Shown one piece after another: positions 35,581-45,091 of a DNA stretch of 64,000 bases (positions are counted from its first letter, which is position 1; each line of letters opens with the position of its first letter). Below the pieces are notes generated by a model that had not been told where the DNA came from, made no database searches, and saw nothing but the letters and a program-made list of their open reading frames with translations. The position numbers and the translations under genes were made by a program. Source of the DNA: Nocardiopsis sp. MG754419 (lineage in GTDB: Bacteria > Actinomycetota > Actinomycetes > Streptosporangiales > Streptosporangiaceae); the NCBI RefSeq assembly GCF_018207095.1, contig NZ_QOCZ01000025.1:1-64000 (forward strand). Reading direction: 5' to 3'.

Positions 35581-38334
35581 GTGGCTGCGGCCTCCATGGT
35601 CACGCCCGACCCCGGTGACGAGAATTCACCGACGCAACGGATCGACCCCGTCTCACCCACCACCCGCGTCAATCCGGCGGTGGGGGCCACGCGCTGGGTG
35701 ACGCGCGTGTTCCGACCGGGGGCGACCCGACCACCGGAGCCGCCCCCCGAGGAGGGCCCCACCCGCGTGGTGCCCCCGGGCGGCGCCGACCGTACCCGCG
35801 TGGTGCCCCCTGCGGGCGAGGACGCCACACGCGTGGTCCCGCCCGCCGGCGCCGACCAGGCCGACCCCGGACCGGACGGCGCCACCCGCGTGCAACGGCC
35901 CGTGTCCAGCGGCCGACGGCCGCTCCCCTCCGCCGAGGGGCCGGGCCGCACCCCCTGGTGGCGGGTGCTCTTCGGACCGCTGCTGGATCGGCTGGCCCGC
36001 CTGGTCTCACGCGTGGTCATCGGCCCCGCGGGCGATCTCGACTACGCCGTGCCCGCCGAACTGCGCCGCCGCTACCAGGTCCTGGACCGACTCGGCGCGG
36101 GCGGCGAGGCGGTCGTGTACCTGGTCGAACCCACCGACTCCCCCGGGCGCGAACTCGCCCTGAAGGTGTACCGGCCCGGGCACGACATCAACCGCGAACT
36201 CCTGGACCGACTGCGCGCCCGTGGCACCGCCTCCCCGTACACCCCAGCGATCGAGGGCTACGGCACGGCCACCAGTTCCTGGGGCGAGGACCTGGCGTGG
36301 GAGTCTCAGGAGTACTTCTCCCAGGGCACGCTGCGCGAGGTCATCAACGCCTCGCCCCTGGACGACGCACACGCCCGCGCCGTGGTGCGCGCCGTCGCCG
36401 ACTGCCTGGACCACTGGCAGAACGAGCTCCAGCACAACCACACCGACGTCAAGCCGGAGAACCTGCTGGTCCGCTCGCTGGACCCGCCGGTGGTCGCCCT
36501 CACCGACTTCGGTGGAGCCGTCCGCGCCACCATGAGCCGGGTGTACGGCGGACAGGCCGTCACCGAGGACTACGCCGCCCCCGAGGTCATCGAGGGCCGT
36601 CGCGAGGCGCCCGCCGCCTGGTGGTCGCTGGGCGTGATGGTGCACGAACTGGTCACCGGCCGTCGTCCCGATCGCGGCGGCAACTGGCTGACCGCACGCA
36701 ACACCGAGATCGACATCTCCGCGATCACCGACGAGCGCTGGCGGCTGTTGGCCAAGGGGCTGCTCACCCTCGCCCCCTCCGCCCGCTGGGGCCACGAGGA
36801 GGTCGCCGCGTGGCTCGCGGGTGAGCGCCCGCCGATCCGCACCGCACGGCGGCTGCGCCCCATCGTGTTCGCCGGTGCCTCGCACGAGGACCCGCCCAGC
36901 CTGGCCTTCGACCTGCTGGACCGTTCCGAGACCGGGGCCCTGTGGCTGCGCAGCCACTGGTCGGAGCTGCGCACCTGGCTCGACCGCGAGGTCAACGACT
37001 ACACCTTCGACCGCTCCTACCTCACCGGTCTGGACCAACGCCCCGATCTGGCGCACGTGGCGATCAGCGCCCTGGCCGCCCGCTACGTACCCGGCATGCC
37101 GCCGCGGTTCCGGGGCCACGAGATCAGCGCCGACGGGCTGCTGTCCCTGGCCACCGGCGACGCCAGCCGGCACGCGGTCGTGCGGGAGGCCGTCGAGTCG
37201 GGTGTGGTGGGCCTGGGTTCCCAGCACTGGTGTCCGCACCCCACCTGCCGTTCGGGCGGTTCGGGTCGGTGCGCGCTCCTGGAGCGGGTCCAGCACGAGG
37301 TACCGCTGTTGATGCGCCGTGTCCAGGAGACCCTCGACGACGTGGTGGGGTCGGGACCCGACGCTCCCCGACGCCCCGCCGGCCACGAGATCGACACCAC
37401 CTGGGCCCGCGCCGTGGAACTGGTACTGGTCTCCGAGGCGTCCTCTCGGCACCGCTCGCTGCTGCGTCGCCAGTCCTGGCACCCGCAGCAGCGCAGCGCC
37501 GCTCCCGGCGCCCCCTGGTGGGTGGAACAGCGTCGCGCCGCCCTGCGCGACGGCGGCGACCCCCTCGCCTCTCGCGGAGCGATGCTCACCGCACTACTCC
37601 TGTTGCCCGAGGCCGACCGCGTCGGCGGGTTGATCACCGCACGCGAGCGCGCCGACGGTCGGGCCCGCCGCCAGGACCGGTGGGCCTCCCTGGCCGGTTC
37701 GGCCCGGGCGAGATGGGACGCGACGAAGGAACGCGCGGGCTCGGTCGGACAGCGCCGCGCCGAGGCGGCCACCCGCCCCGACAACCCGGCGGCGCCCCAG
37801 GACCCCACGCGTCCGCAGGAGGCCGTCACACCCAAGGAACGGCGTCGGCAGGAGCGGCGGCGCGAGCGCGACTCCCGTCGGGTCGATCGGACCATGGGGC
37901 AGATCCAGCGCGCCATGCGGGCCGGACGTTGTCGCCGGTTCGCCTACCCTGCGGCCCTGGTGGGGCTGGTCGACGGCCTGGGCCGCGCCCTCCGTCCCGA
38001 GGAGGGTTTCTTCCCCGAGAGCCCGGTGGTCGTGGACGCCTACACGGGGCTGCTGGACTTCAGCGCCAACCCCGTCAGTGACGGGGCGTCCGCCCTCACC
38101 GGCCTGCTGCCCGGCGGGATCGGCGCGGCCTGGTGGTTCCCCGTGCTGTTGTCGTTGGCACTGCTGTACCTGGGACGCACCTCGGCCAGGGAGAAGGTGA
38201 AGGCACGCCGCCGGCTGGCCGCGTTCCGTCTGGCCGTGGGCGGTTCGATCCTCATGCTCGTCGTTCTGCTGTCCACCGGCCTGCTCGCCCTGGGGTCGGG
38301 CGTGCTCATTCCGCTGGACGGCCTCCTCGGCTGA
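35581..38334 (+). CDS. Large Ser/Thr protein kinase with TRV repeats
   Basis: A 917-residue protein. Residues 1-110 are disordered and contain six TRV units, three as TRVVPP(A/G)G. A kinase domain follows (about 165-415): GAGGEAVVY glycine loop (172-180), Lys195, catalytic loop HTDVKPEN (287-294) with Thr in place of the usual Arg, DFG 309-311 and APE 333-335. The next 400 residues match nothing I recognise and include a C...C...C cluster (WCPHPTCRSGGSGRC). A basic stretch precedes two membrane segments near the C-terminus. The start is uncertain: GTG at 35581 or ATG at 35596, neither with a good Shine-Dalgarno. Confidence 0.87.
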   Translation: MAAASMVTPDPGDENSPTQRIDPVSPTTRVNPAVGATRWVTRVFRPGATRPPEPPPEEGPTRVVPPGGADRTRVVPPAGEDATRVVPPAGADQADPGPDGATRVQRPVSSGRRPLPSAEGPGRTPWWRVLFGPLLDRLARLVSRVVIGPAGDLDYAVPAELRRRYQVLDRLGAGGEAVVYLVEPTDSPGRELALKVYRPGHDINRELLDRLRARGTASPYTPAIEGYGTATSSWGEDLAWESQEYFSQGTLREVINASPLDDAHARAVVRAVADCLDHWQNELQHNHTDVKPENLLVRSLDPPVVALTDFGGAVRATMSRVYGGQAVTEDYAAPEVIEGRREAPAAWWSLGVMVHELVTGRRPDRGGNWLTARNTEIDISAITDERWRLLAKGLLTLAPSARWGHEEVAAWLAGERPPIRTARRLRPIVFAGASHEDPPSLAFDLLDRSETGALWLRSHWSELRTWLDREVNDYTFDRSYLTGLDQRPDLAHVAISALAARYVPGMPPRFRGHEISADGLLSLATGDASRHAVVREAVESGVVGLGSQHWCPHPTCRSGGSGRCALLERVQHEVPLLMRRVQETLDDVVGSGPDAPRRPAGHEIDTTWARAVELVLVSEASSRHRSLLRRQSWHPQQRSAAPGAPWWVEQRRAALRDGGDPLASRGAMLTALLLLPEADRVGGLITARERADGRARRQDRWASLAGSARARWDATKERAGSVGQRRAEAATRPDNPAAPQDPTRPQEAVTPKERRRQERRRERDSRRVDRTMGQIQRAMRAGRCRRFAYPAALVGLVDGLGRALRPEEGFFPESPVVVDAYTGLLDFSANPVSDGASALTGLLPGGIGAAWWFPVLLSLALLYLGRTSAREKVKARRRLAAFRLAVGGSILMLVVLLSTGLLALGSGVLIPLDGLLG

Positions 38335-38377
38335 GCCACGATGCGCGGCCCCGCCCGGCGCACCGACCGGGCCAGCA

Positions 38378-38416
38378 CCGGCGGCGGATCCGGAGTCGCT
38401 CCGGGCCCGCCGCCGG
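38378..38416 (+). terminator. Terminator after the kinase gene
   Basis: A 17-nt arm (38378-38394) and its complement with two mismatches (38400-38416) around a five-nt loop, 44 nt past the kinase stop. Confidence 0.65.
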
Positions 38417-38483
38417 CGCACGCGCCACACGCTAAGATCGCCGGGTTCGGCGGTGGCCGGACCGTGACGAGGAAGGCGGACAG

Positions 38484-39458
38484 GTGGGCGAGGCGTTCGA
38501 GTTGCGCTCCGGTGACTACCGGGCGCGCGTGGACCGGATCGGTGCGGGGTTGCAGGCGCTCACCTGGCACGACCGCGATCTGGTGTGGCCCTACACCCGC
38601 GAGCGGGGTCCGCTCGCGTTCCAGGGGCAGCTGCTGGCCCCCTGGCCCAACCGGGTCGCCGAGGGACGGTACACGTTCCAGGGCGCCGACTACCGCCTGG
38701 AGGTCGACGACGCCGCGACGGGGTCCGCGATCCACGGACTGGCCCACGCCCTGGAGTGGTCACCGGTCCGGGTCGAGGAACACGCGGTGACGCTGCGGCT
38801 CGCCTTCACCGGCACCCCGGGCTACCCCTTCCCGTTGGAGCTGACCGCCGAGTACCGCCTGGCCGAGGACGGACTGACCGTGACGCTCGGGGCGCTCAAC
38901 ACCGGCACGGGGGACGCGCCCTTCGGGGTGGGCTTCCACCCCTACCTGACGCTCGGCCGGCCCCTGGACGAACTCTCCGCGCGCGGCGAGCTCACCGTGT
39001 CGGCGGACGCCGACCACAGCCAGCCCACCGACGGGAACCTCATCCCTCGGGGCGCACCCGAACCGGTGGCGGGCGGTGGGTTCGACCTGCGCCGACCCGG
39101 TCGCGACCTGGGCTCCACGGTGCTGGACACCGCCTTCACCGACCTGACGCGGGACGCGCGGGGTCGGGCCTGGGTGCGGCTCGGCGGTCCCGACCACCGG
39201 GTGGCCCTGTGGGCGGGCCCGGGCTACGACTGGCTGCAACTGTTCAGCGCCGACACCCTGGGCGGTGACGCGCACCGCGCCCACCTGGCCGCCGAACCCA
39301 TGACCTGCCCGCCCGACGCCCTCAACAGCGGCACCGACCTGCTGGTCCTGGCCCCGGGCGAGGCGGTGGAGCGGGTCTTCGGGATCCTCGCCGAGCCCGT
39401 ACACGGCGCGCACGCGGACCGGGCGACCACGGTCGGGCACGCGGCACCGGGGGCGTGA
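38484..39458 (+). CDS. Aldose 1-epimerase family protein
   Basis: Galactose mutarotase-fold enzyme, 324 residues, predicted to interconvert sugar anomers in the cytosol. Features: LLAPWPNRVAEGRYTF (substrate arginine), AIHGLAHALEW (first catalytic-site histidine), GVGFHPYLTLG (second histidine) and a late Glu region. It resembles the YihR/GalM-like group of actinobacteria. GTG start follows GGAAGGCGGACAG. Converges on the mocA-like gene with a six-nt gap. Confidence 0.9.
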   Translation: MGEAFELRSGDYRARVDRIGAGLQALTWHDRDLVWPYTRERGPLAFQGQLLAPWPNRVAEGRYTFQGADYRLEVDDAATGSAIHGLAHALEWSPVRVEEHAVTLRLAFTGTPGYPFPLELTAEYRLAEDGLTVTLGALNTGTGDAPFGVGFHPYLTLGRPLDELSARGELTVSADADHSQPTDGNLIPRGAPEPVAGGGFDLRRPGRDLGSTVLDTAFTDLTRDARGRAWVRLGGPDHRVALWAGPGYDWLQLFSADTLGGDAHRAHLAAEPMTCPPDALNSGTDLLVLAPGEAVERVFGILAEPVHGAHADRATTVGHAAPGA

Positions 39459-39464
39459 GCGGGG

Positions 39465-40085
39465 TCAGGCCCGGTCGAACACCTCGTTGAGCCGGGCCAG
39501 GTCCTCGACGGTGTCGATGTCCTCGGGGCTGGCGATGTCGTCACAGGCCACCGTGGTGACCAGGTGCGAGTAGGCGCGCAGGAAGGGGCGGGCGCCCATG
39601 TCGCGTTCGGCCATGGAGTACACCGTGGACCAGTGCTCGCGGGCGAGCATCACCGGGTTGCGGGGGTTGCCGTGGTAGGTGGCCACCGCGGCCCGCGCCC
39701 CCTGTTCGAAGGCCTCGACCAGACGGTGCACCGCCTCGGGGGTGACCAGGGGTTGGTCGGCCAGAGCGATGAGAACCGCGTCGACCGTGTCGGGCAGCGC
39801 GTCGATCCCGGTGCGTACCGACGAGCCCATACCGGAGGCCCAGTCGGGGTTGTGCACCGTCACGGCGTCGTCGACGGTGGTGTCGGCGGCGCCCAGCACG
39901 ACCATGACGGGGGCACAGCCGCCCGCCTCCAGGGTGCGCACCCCACGGTCGACGAGACGTTCCCCGCCCAGCTCCACCAGCGCCTTGGGGCGCCCGAGTC
40001 TGCTCCCCGCACCGGCCGCCAACAACATCCCGGCGACCGGCCCCGCGCCCTCGGCGGCGCGGCCCTCCACTTCCCCAGTTGCCAT
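39465..40085 (-). CDS. MocA-like molybdenum cofactor nucleotidyltransferase
   Basis: NTP-transferase of the MobA/MocA type, 206 residues. It has the nucleotide-binding LLAAGAGSRLGRPKALVE and ALADQPLVTPEAV, and NPRNPVML as the substrate loop; the pattern is that of cytidylyltransferases for molybdopterin. It lies next to an xdhC-like gene, which fits maturation of a xanthine-dehydrogenase-type enzyme, though no such enzyme is encoded in the window. No clear Shine-Dalgarno is seen before the ATG. Confidence 0.85.
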   Translation of the reverse strand: MATGEVEGRAAEGAGPVAGMLLAAGAGSRLGRPKALVELGGERLVDRGVRTLEAGGCAPVMVVLGAADTTVDDAVTVHNPDWASGMGSSVRTGIDALPDTVDAVLIALADQPLVTPEAVHRLVEAFEQGARAAVATYHGNPRNPVMLAREHWSTVYSMAERDMGARPFLRAYSHLVTTVACDDIASPEDIDTVEDLARLNEVFDRA

Positions 40086-40210
40086 GCCGCGATGATGTCA
40101 CGCACCGGTGCCGCGGAGGGGCCACCTTCGCCAGGTGGTCGCCCTGTCCCCTCGCCCGCTCGCGGCATCACCATGCTGACCAGGCCTTTCGCCGGACCGC
40201 GCGTTTCGGT

Positions 40211-41377
40211 TCACTCCCGGAGGTGACCGAATCCGGCCGGAAGCAACGAGGCCGGGGCGGTGTCACGGTGGATACGACCCGTGGTCTCGCTCAGCGCGCG
40301 GCCGCTGCCGCCCCACCGGTTCCGCACCAGTTCGGCGGCGATCGACACCGCCGTCTCCTCCGGGGTACGGGCGCCGAGGTCCAGTCCGATGGGCGAGTGC
40401 AACCGCTCCAGCGCCGCCTCCTCGACGCCGGCCTCGCGCAACCGCTCCAGCCGGTCCCCGTGCGTGCGACGCGACCCCATCGCCCCGATGTACCCGGCCC
40501 GCGTGTTCAGTGCCCGTGTGAGCACCGGAACGTCGAACTTGGGGTCGTGGGTCAGGACACAGATCGCGGTGCGCCCGTCGATCTGGTCGGCGATCTCGTC
40601 CAGGAACACGTGCGGCCACTTGACCACCACCTCCTCGGCGGTGGGGAAACGCTTGGCGGTGGCGAACACCGGACGGGCGTCGCACACCGTCACCCGGTAG
40701 CCCAGGTAGGCGCCGAGATCCGCCACGGCCGCGGCGAAGTCGATCGCGCCGAACACCAGCATGCGCGGCGCGGGGGCGAACGACTGGACGAACACCTCCA
40801 GTTCGTCGCCGCGCCGTTGCCCGTCCACGCCGTAACGCAGCACCCCGGTGGCGCCCTGGGCCAGCATGCCGCGCACGTCGTCGTCCAGTGCGTCGGCCAG
40901 GCGGCCCCCGCCCGGTCCCGGATCGCCTTCGGCGTCGTCGGGCCACACCACCCGGCGTCGGCCCACCCGCCCGGCCTCCGAGGGGTCGGAGACGATGGTG
41001 GCCACCGCGACCGGCCGGTGGTCCTCGACGGCGTCCAGCACCGCACCCAACCGCGGGTGGGTCCCCCGGTCGACCGGCTCCACGAACACGTGCAGGGTGC
41101 CGCCACAGGTCAGCCCCACACTGAAGGCCTCCTCGTCGCTCACCCCGTACGTGCGGCGCACCGGCACACCGGTCCGGATGACCTCCAGGGCCTCCTCGTA
41201 GACGTCGCCCTCCACGCACCCACCCGACAGGCTTCCGACCACCTCACCGGAGGCGCTCACCGCCATGGCCGCCCCCGCGTCCCGAGGAGCGCTCTTGTCG
41301 GTGTCGATGATCGTGGCCACCGCGAACGTCTCACCCGAGGCGTACAACTCGGACACGGTCGCTCGGATATCACGCAC
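40211..41377 (-). CDS. XdhC/CoxI family protein
   Basis: Two-domain protein needed to sulfurate and insert the molybdenum cofactor in xanthine/CO-dehydrogenase-like enzymes. The N-terminal XdhC/CoxI domain has the GGCVEGDVYEEA cysteine motif; the C-terminal Rossmann domain shows MLVFGAIDFA and YIGAMGSRRTHGDRLERL. GTG at 41377 gives 388 residues starting MRDIRATVSEL, the usual N-terminus. It is upstream of the mocA-like gene on the same strand. Confidence 0.9.
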   Translation of the reverse strand: MRDIRATVSELYASGETFAVATIIDTDKSAPRDAGAAMAVSASGEVVGSLSGGCVEGDVYEEALEVIRTGVPVRRTYGVSDEEAFSVGLTCGGTLHVFVEPVDRGTHPRLGAVLDAVEDHRPVAVATIVSDPSEAGRVGRRRVVWPDDAEGDPGPGGGRLADALDDDVRGMLAQGATGVLRYGVDGQRRGDELEVFVQSFAPAPRMLVFGAIDFAAAVADLGAYLGYRVTVCDARPVFATAKRFPTAEEVVVKWPHVFLDEIADQIDGRTAICVLTHDPKFDVPVLTRALNTRAGYIGAMGSRRTHGDRLERLREAGVEEAALERLHSPIGLDLGARTPEETAVSIAAELVRNRWGGSGRALSETTGRIHRDTAPASLLPAGFGHLRE

Positions 41378-41466
41378 GCGGCACCTCTTCCGGACTCCGT
41401 GACGGCGGGCGGGTCCCGACATCCGTGGGCCTCCGTACCAACCTATGTGCCCAGGACCACACAGAA

Positions 41467-41497
41467 GAGCCCCCGTTCCTCCAGGAAACGGGGGCTC
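41467..41497 (-). terminator. Terminator of the PH-domain gene / rib operon
   Basis: GAGCCCCCGTT (41467-41477) and AACGGGGGCTC (41487-41497) form an 11-bp stem, extendable with a one-base bulge, about 64 nt past the PH-domain gene stop. It separates the riboflavin unit from xdhC. Confidence 0.8.
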
Positions 41498-41560
41498 GAT
41501 TCGGTCGCGCCTACGAACGGGACCGGTCACCGCGGACCGCGCCACGCCCCGCGTCGGCGC

Positions 41561-42022
41561 CTACGCGGGGCGTTCGGGCTCGGAGGCCTCACCACGGCCC
41601 AGCATCGCCCGGAACTCCTCCAGGTTGCGTCGGGCCAGGTCACCGTCGGTGCTCTGAATGCCCATCACCGGCAGCGACGTTCCGTCGGACAGGTCCAACG
41701 ACGGCCAGGGCTCCCCCACCGGCATCCGGATGTCCAGCACCTCCGGCCAGGCCAGGTAGTGGGTCCGGATCCCGTTGATGACGATCACGTTCCGCTCCGT
41801 CGCGATCAGCCGCGGGCGGGCCAGCATGTGCAGGCCGGCGGCGATGGCCAACCCGAGCCCCACGACCAGCACCCGGTCCAGCGCACGCCACTCCACCGGC
41901 AGGATCACCGCGAGCACCACCATGGTGCCCACGATCAACGCACCCAACGCGTAGGCGACCCAGCGCACCGCCCGAGGACGCCAGGTCCTCGGGGTTTCGG
42001 GCCTCATCGATGCCTCATCCAC
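41561..42022 (-). CDS. PH-domain membrane protein next to ribH
   Basis: A 153-residue protein with two membrane helices (about 16-60) followed by a small bacterial pleckstrin-homology-like domain (RPRLIATERNVIVINGIRTH, then WPEVLDIRMP). Function unknown; a protein of this type follows ribH in many actinobacteria. GTG at 42022 is chosen for the GAAGGA seven nt upstream; ATGs at 42007 and further upstream are also in frame. Confidence 0.75.
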   Translation of the reverse strand: MDEASMRPETPRTWRPRAVRWVAYALGALIVGTMVVLAVILPVEWRALDRVLVVGLGLAIAAGLHMLARPRLIATERNVIVINGIRTHYLAWPEVLDIRMPVGEPWPSLDLSDGTSLPVMGIQSTDGDLARRNLEEFRAMLGRGEASEPERPA

Positions 42023-42116
42023 AGGGTGTTCCTTCGTCCGCACCAACTGCTCCATCCGTGTCCACACGGTCCTCAGGGGAATCGACTGCGGCGCGTACCG
42101 ACGAGGAGGGTGTGGT

Positions 42117-42590
42117 TCAGCGGCGCAGCCCGCGCAGGGCCACCGCCGTGTCCAGGGCGGCCAGCGCAGCCTCGGCGCCCTTGTTCTCGACACTTCCCGG
42201 CAGGCCGGCGCGGTCACGCGCCTGTTCCAGGGTGTCACACGTGAGCACACCGTTGCCCACGGGGGTGGATTCGCGCAGGGCCACCTCGGTCAGACCGTGG
42301 GTCACCGACTGGCACACGTAGTCGAAGTGCGGGGTGCCACCACGGATGACCGCGCCCAGGGCGATCACCGCGTCGTGTTTACGGGCCAACTCCTGCGCCA
42401 CGACCGGGATCTCCACGGCGCCGGCCACGTGCACCACCACCGGTTCCGCGGCGCCCGACTCCTTGACGGTCTCCAGCGCGTGGGCGAGCATCGGCTCCAC
42501 GATCGGCGCGTTCCACCGTGTGGCGACGATGCCCACCGAGAGACCCCGGGCCTCGACCCGCTCGTGTTCCGGGCGTCCTGTACCGCTCAT
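42117..42590 (-). CDS. ribH: 6,7-dimethyl-8-ribityllumazine synthase
   Basis: Condenses the ribityl-pyrimidine with 3,4-dihydroxy-2-butanone 4-phosphate to lumazine, forming an icosahedral or pentameric assembly. The 157 residues include VGIVATRWNAPIVEPML, GAVEIPVVAQELA, the ALGAVIRGGTPHFDYVC signature and GNGVLTCDTLEQA. ATG has GAAGGAAGG upstream. Third gene of the rib operon. Confidence 0.96.
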   Translation of the reverse strand: MSGTGRPEHERVEARGLSVGIVATRWNAPIVEPMLAHALETVKESGAAEPVVVHVAGAVEIPVVAQELARKHDAVIALGAVIRGGTPHFDYVCQSVTHGLTEVALRESTPVGNGVLTCDTLEQARDRAGLPGSVENKGAEAALAALDTAVALRGLRR

Positions 42591-42686
42591 GAACGGCCTT
42601 CCTTCGCAGTTGACGAATGTGCCGCGGGCTCGACCGCGACGCACCTGGTCGATCGTGGGGTGCCCGGGCGTGCGGGCTCCGGCCGG

Positions 42687-42713
42687 CCGTGTCCGCCGGC
42701 TACCCGGACACGG
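42687..42713. terminator. Hairpin between ribBA and ribH
   Basis: CCGTGTCCG (42687-42695) pairs with CGGACACGG (42705-42713) around a nine-nt loop in the 153-nt gap. It could partly terminate or stabilise the transcript and so set the ribBA:ribH ratio. Confidence 0.4.
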
Positions 42714-42743
42714 GAACACCCCCGGTGTTTCCCCGCCCCGGTC

Positions 42744-44039
42744 CTAACGGACGACGCCGGCCAGGTCGTGGCCCATCCGGTCCCGCTTGGTCAGCAGGTA
42801 GGCGACGTTGTCCTCGGTCACGAACGTGGGCATGGCCACGCGCTCGCTCACCCGCACCCCATGCCGGTCCAGTTCCTCGACCTTGACGGGGTTGTTGGTC
42901 AGCAGCCGTACCGAGGACACCCCCAGGTCGGTGAGGATCTGCGCGCCCGCACCGAACTCGCGGGCGTCGGCGGGCATGCCCAACCGCAGGTTGGCGTCGA
43001 CGGTGTCCGCGCCCTGGTCCTGGAGGCTGTAGGCGCGCAGCTTGTGCAGCAGACCGATCCCCCGCCCCTCGTGACCGCCCAGGTACACCACGACCCCGCG
43101 ACCGGCCTCGGCGATCTCGGCCATGGCGGCGTCCAACTGGGCGCCACAGTCGCACCGGTGGGAACCGAACGCGTCCCCGGTCAGGCACTCCGAGTGCAGG
43201 CGGGTCAGGACGTCGGTGCCGTCGGTCAGGTCGCCGAACACCAACGCCACGTGCTCGGCGCCGTCGGTGGTGCCGCGGAACCCGATCGCGCGCCACGCAC
43301 CGAACCTGTTCGGCATGCGCGTCTCGACCATGCGGGTGACCAGCGGCGGGGCGGACTGCTCGGCGGTGAGGCTCTCCCCCAGCGCCGCACGGTGCTCGGC
43401 CAACTGCTCCACCGACACCAGCGTCAGGCCGTGCTCGTCGGCGAACGCGCGCAGCTCCGGAAGACGGGCCATGGTGCCGTCGTCGTTGACCACCTCGGCC
43501 AGGACCCCGGCCGGGCGCAGTCCCGCCAGACGGGCGAAGTCCACCGAGGCCTCGGTGTGGCCGCGACGGGCCAGGACACCGCCCGCGCGGGCGCGCAGCG
43601 GCAGGATGTGGCCGGGGCGCACGAAGTCGGCCGGGGTGCTCTCCCCGGCGGCCAGCAGACGGATGGTGTGGGCACGGTCGGCGGCCGAGATCCCGGTGGA
43701 CACACCCTCACGGGCGTCGACGGTGACGGTGTAGGCCGTGCGCAGGCTCTCCTCGTTGCGCGCGGTCATCAGGGGCAGGTCGAGCCGGTCGAGGTCGGCG
43801 CCCTCCATGGGCACGCACACCACACCGGACGTGTAACGGATCATGAAGGCCAGGAGTTCGGGGGTGGCGAGCTCGGCGGCGAAGATGATGTCGCCCTCGT
43901 TCTCCCGGTCCTCGTCGTCCACGACCACGATGGCGCGTCCGGCGGCGAACGCGGCGACGGCGTCCTCGATCGGGTCGAGGAGCACGGTCGCCTCGGTGCC
44001 GGAGACGTCGGTGGACGGGGTGGTGTCGGTGACGGTCAT
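42744..44039 (-). CDS. ribBA: Bifunctional DHBP synthase / GTP cyclohydrolase II
   Basis: Supplies both riboflavin precursors. The N-terminal RibB domain (about 1-215) has [18 protein letters not shown] and [10 protein letters not shown]; the C-terminal RibA domain has the zinc cysteines in [17 protein letters not shown] and the GTP-site [12 protein letters not shown]. 431 residues, full length. ATG follows GGGAGCGGG. In the rib operon between ribE and ribH. Confidence 0.97.
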   Translation of the reverse strand: MTVTDTTPSTDVSGTEATVLLDPIEDAVAAFAAGRAIVVVDDEDRENEGDIIFAAELATPELLAFMIRYTSGVVCVPMEGADLDRLDLPLMTARNEESLRTAYTVTVDAREGVSTGISAADRAHTIRLLAAGESTPADFVRPGHILPLRARAGGVLARRGHTEASVDFARLAGLRPAGVLAEVVNDDGTMARLPELRAFADEHGLTLVSVEQLAEHRAALGESLTAEQSAPPLVTRMVETRMPNRFGAWRAIGFRGTTDGAEHVALVFGDLTDGTDVLTRLHSECLTGDAFGSHRCDCGAQLDAAMAEIAEAGRGVVVYLGGHEGRGIGLLHKLRAYSLQDQGADTVDANLRLGMPADAREFGAGAQILTDLGVSSVRLLTNNPVKVEELDRHGVRVSERVAMPTFVTEDNVAYLLTKRDRMGHDLAGVVR

Positions 44040-44131
44040 TCCCGCTCCCTGAGAGTGCGTCGGTGGTGAGTGAGGGGTCGCGGCCGTCGGGTCCGCGCCC
44101 GGGGACGCGCCGCCCGGCGGCGCGGGCGTGG

Positions 44132-44776
44132 TCAGGCGGGGTCGGTGGCCGCGGCACGGGCACGGGAGACGGCGGTGATGCGCTCCACGTACTTGGCGAT
44201 GACGTCCACCTCGACGTTCACGACGGAACCGACCGCCAGACGACCCAGCGTGGTGGCCTCCAGGGTGGCCGGAATCAGGCTGACCTCGAAGTACTCCTCC
44301 GCGGCCCCGGGCGCGCTGACGGCGGAGACGGTGAGGCTGGTGCCGTCGACGGTGATGGAGCCCTTCTCCACCACGTACGGGGAGAGTTCCGGCCGCAGGG
44401 CGAAACGGAGCACGTCCCATTTCTCGCCGGGGTCGCGCGTCAGCAGGACCGCGGTGCCGTCCACGTGACCCTGGACGATGTGGCCGCCCAGGCGCCCGTC
44501 GGTGCGGGCGGCGCGCTCCAGGTTGACGGGCGATCCGGGGGTGAGCGAACCCAGGTTGGACCGCTCCAGGGACTCCTTCATGACGTCCGCGGTGAAGGTG
44601 CCGTCACCGAGCTCGACGACGGTCAGGCACACGCCGTTGACGGCGATGGAGTGACCGTGCCGGGCGTCGGAACTCGCCAGCGGGCCCCGCACGGTGAGCA
44701 GAACGGCTTCGGCGGAGGCTCCGGCCGGTGCGACGGCGACGACCTCGCCGAGTTCCTCCACGATTCCGGTGAACAT
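44132..44776 (-). CDS. ribE: Riboflavin synthase, alpha subunit
   Basis: Dismutates two lumazine molecules to riboflavin. The 214 residues form two repeated barrels, starting [12 protein letters not shown], with [11 protein letters not shown] in the first half and [11 protein letters not shown] in the second. ATG has a strong Shine-Dalgarno. It is the first gene after the FMN riboswitch, so the operon is expected to shut down at high FMN. ribD is not next to it. Confidence 0.97.
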   Translation of the reverse strand: MFTGIVEELGEVVAVAPAGASAEAVLLTVRGPLASSDARHGHSIAVNGVCLTVVELGDGTFTADVMKESLERSNLGSLTPGSPVNLERAARTDGRLGGHIVQGHVDGTAVLLTRDPGEKWDVLRFALRPELSPYVVEKGSITVDGTSLTVSAVSAPGAAEEYFEVSLIPATLEATTLGRLAVGSVVNVEVDVIAKYVERITAVSRARAAATDPA

Positions 44777-44894
44777 GCCCTACGTCCCTTCGCCTGTGTC
44801 AGGCTCCGGGGAAAAGGGTGTGGAGAAAAGGTTCCACGACGGAGACGCGTGCGCGAGGGTACGCCCATGGGCGACGCCTCTCACCACCGTCCCA

Positions 44895-45025
44895 ACGCGT
44901 ACTGCCTCCCATCCGGACTTTCACCGTCGGTACCGGAATTCCACCGGTTCAACCGGCCGATGGACTCGGCCGGGTCGCGGACTGTCACCGCCGGTTCGGA
45001 CTTTCACCGACCCCGGAGCACGCGT
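44895..45025 (-). promoter_or_regulatory. FMN riboswitch (RFN element)
   Basis: On the minus strand the region begins and ends with ACGCGT, forming P1, and has the RFN features in order: GCTCCGGGGTCGGTGAAAGT, then CCGAACCGGCGGTGACAGTC, a variable arm, GGTTGAACCGGTGGAATTCC, and GACGGTGAAAGTCCGGATGG with GAGGCAGTACG. These conserved blocks identify the FMN aptamer. It lies 118 nt upstream of ribE. Downstream a GCCTG/CAGGC hairpin sits against the ribE Shine-Dalgarno, so translational control is plausible. Confidence 0.93.
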
Positions 45026-45041
45026 TCGATAGCTGAACGTC

Positions 45042-45048
45042 TTCGATC
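45042..45048 (-). promoter_or_regulatory. Candidate -10 of the riboflavin operon
   Basis: TAGGAT on the minus strand, about 20 nt upstream of the riboswitch, is well placed to start the ribE-ribBA-ribH transcript just before the aptamer. The -35 (AGGTGT at 17 nt) is weak. Confidence 0.4.
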
Positions 45049-45091
45049 CTAACCCCTGTGCCGGCCGGACACCTAGCCGCTGTGAGCGGTG

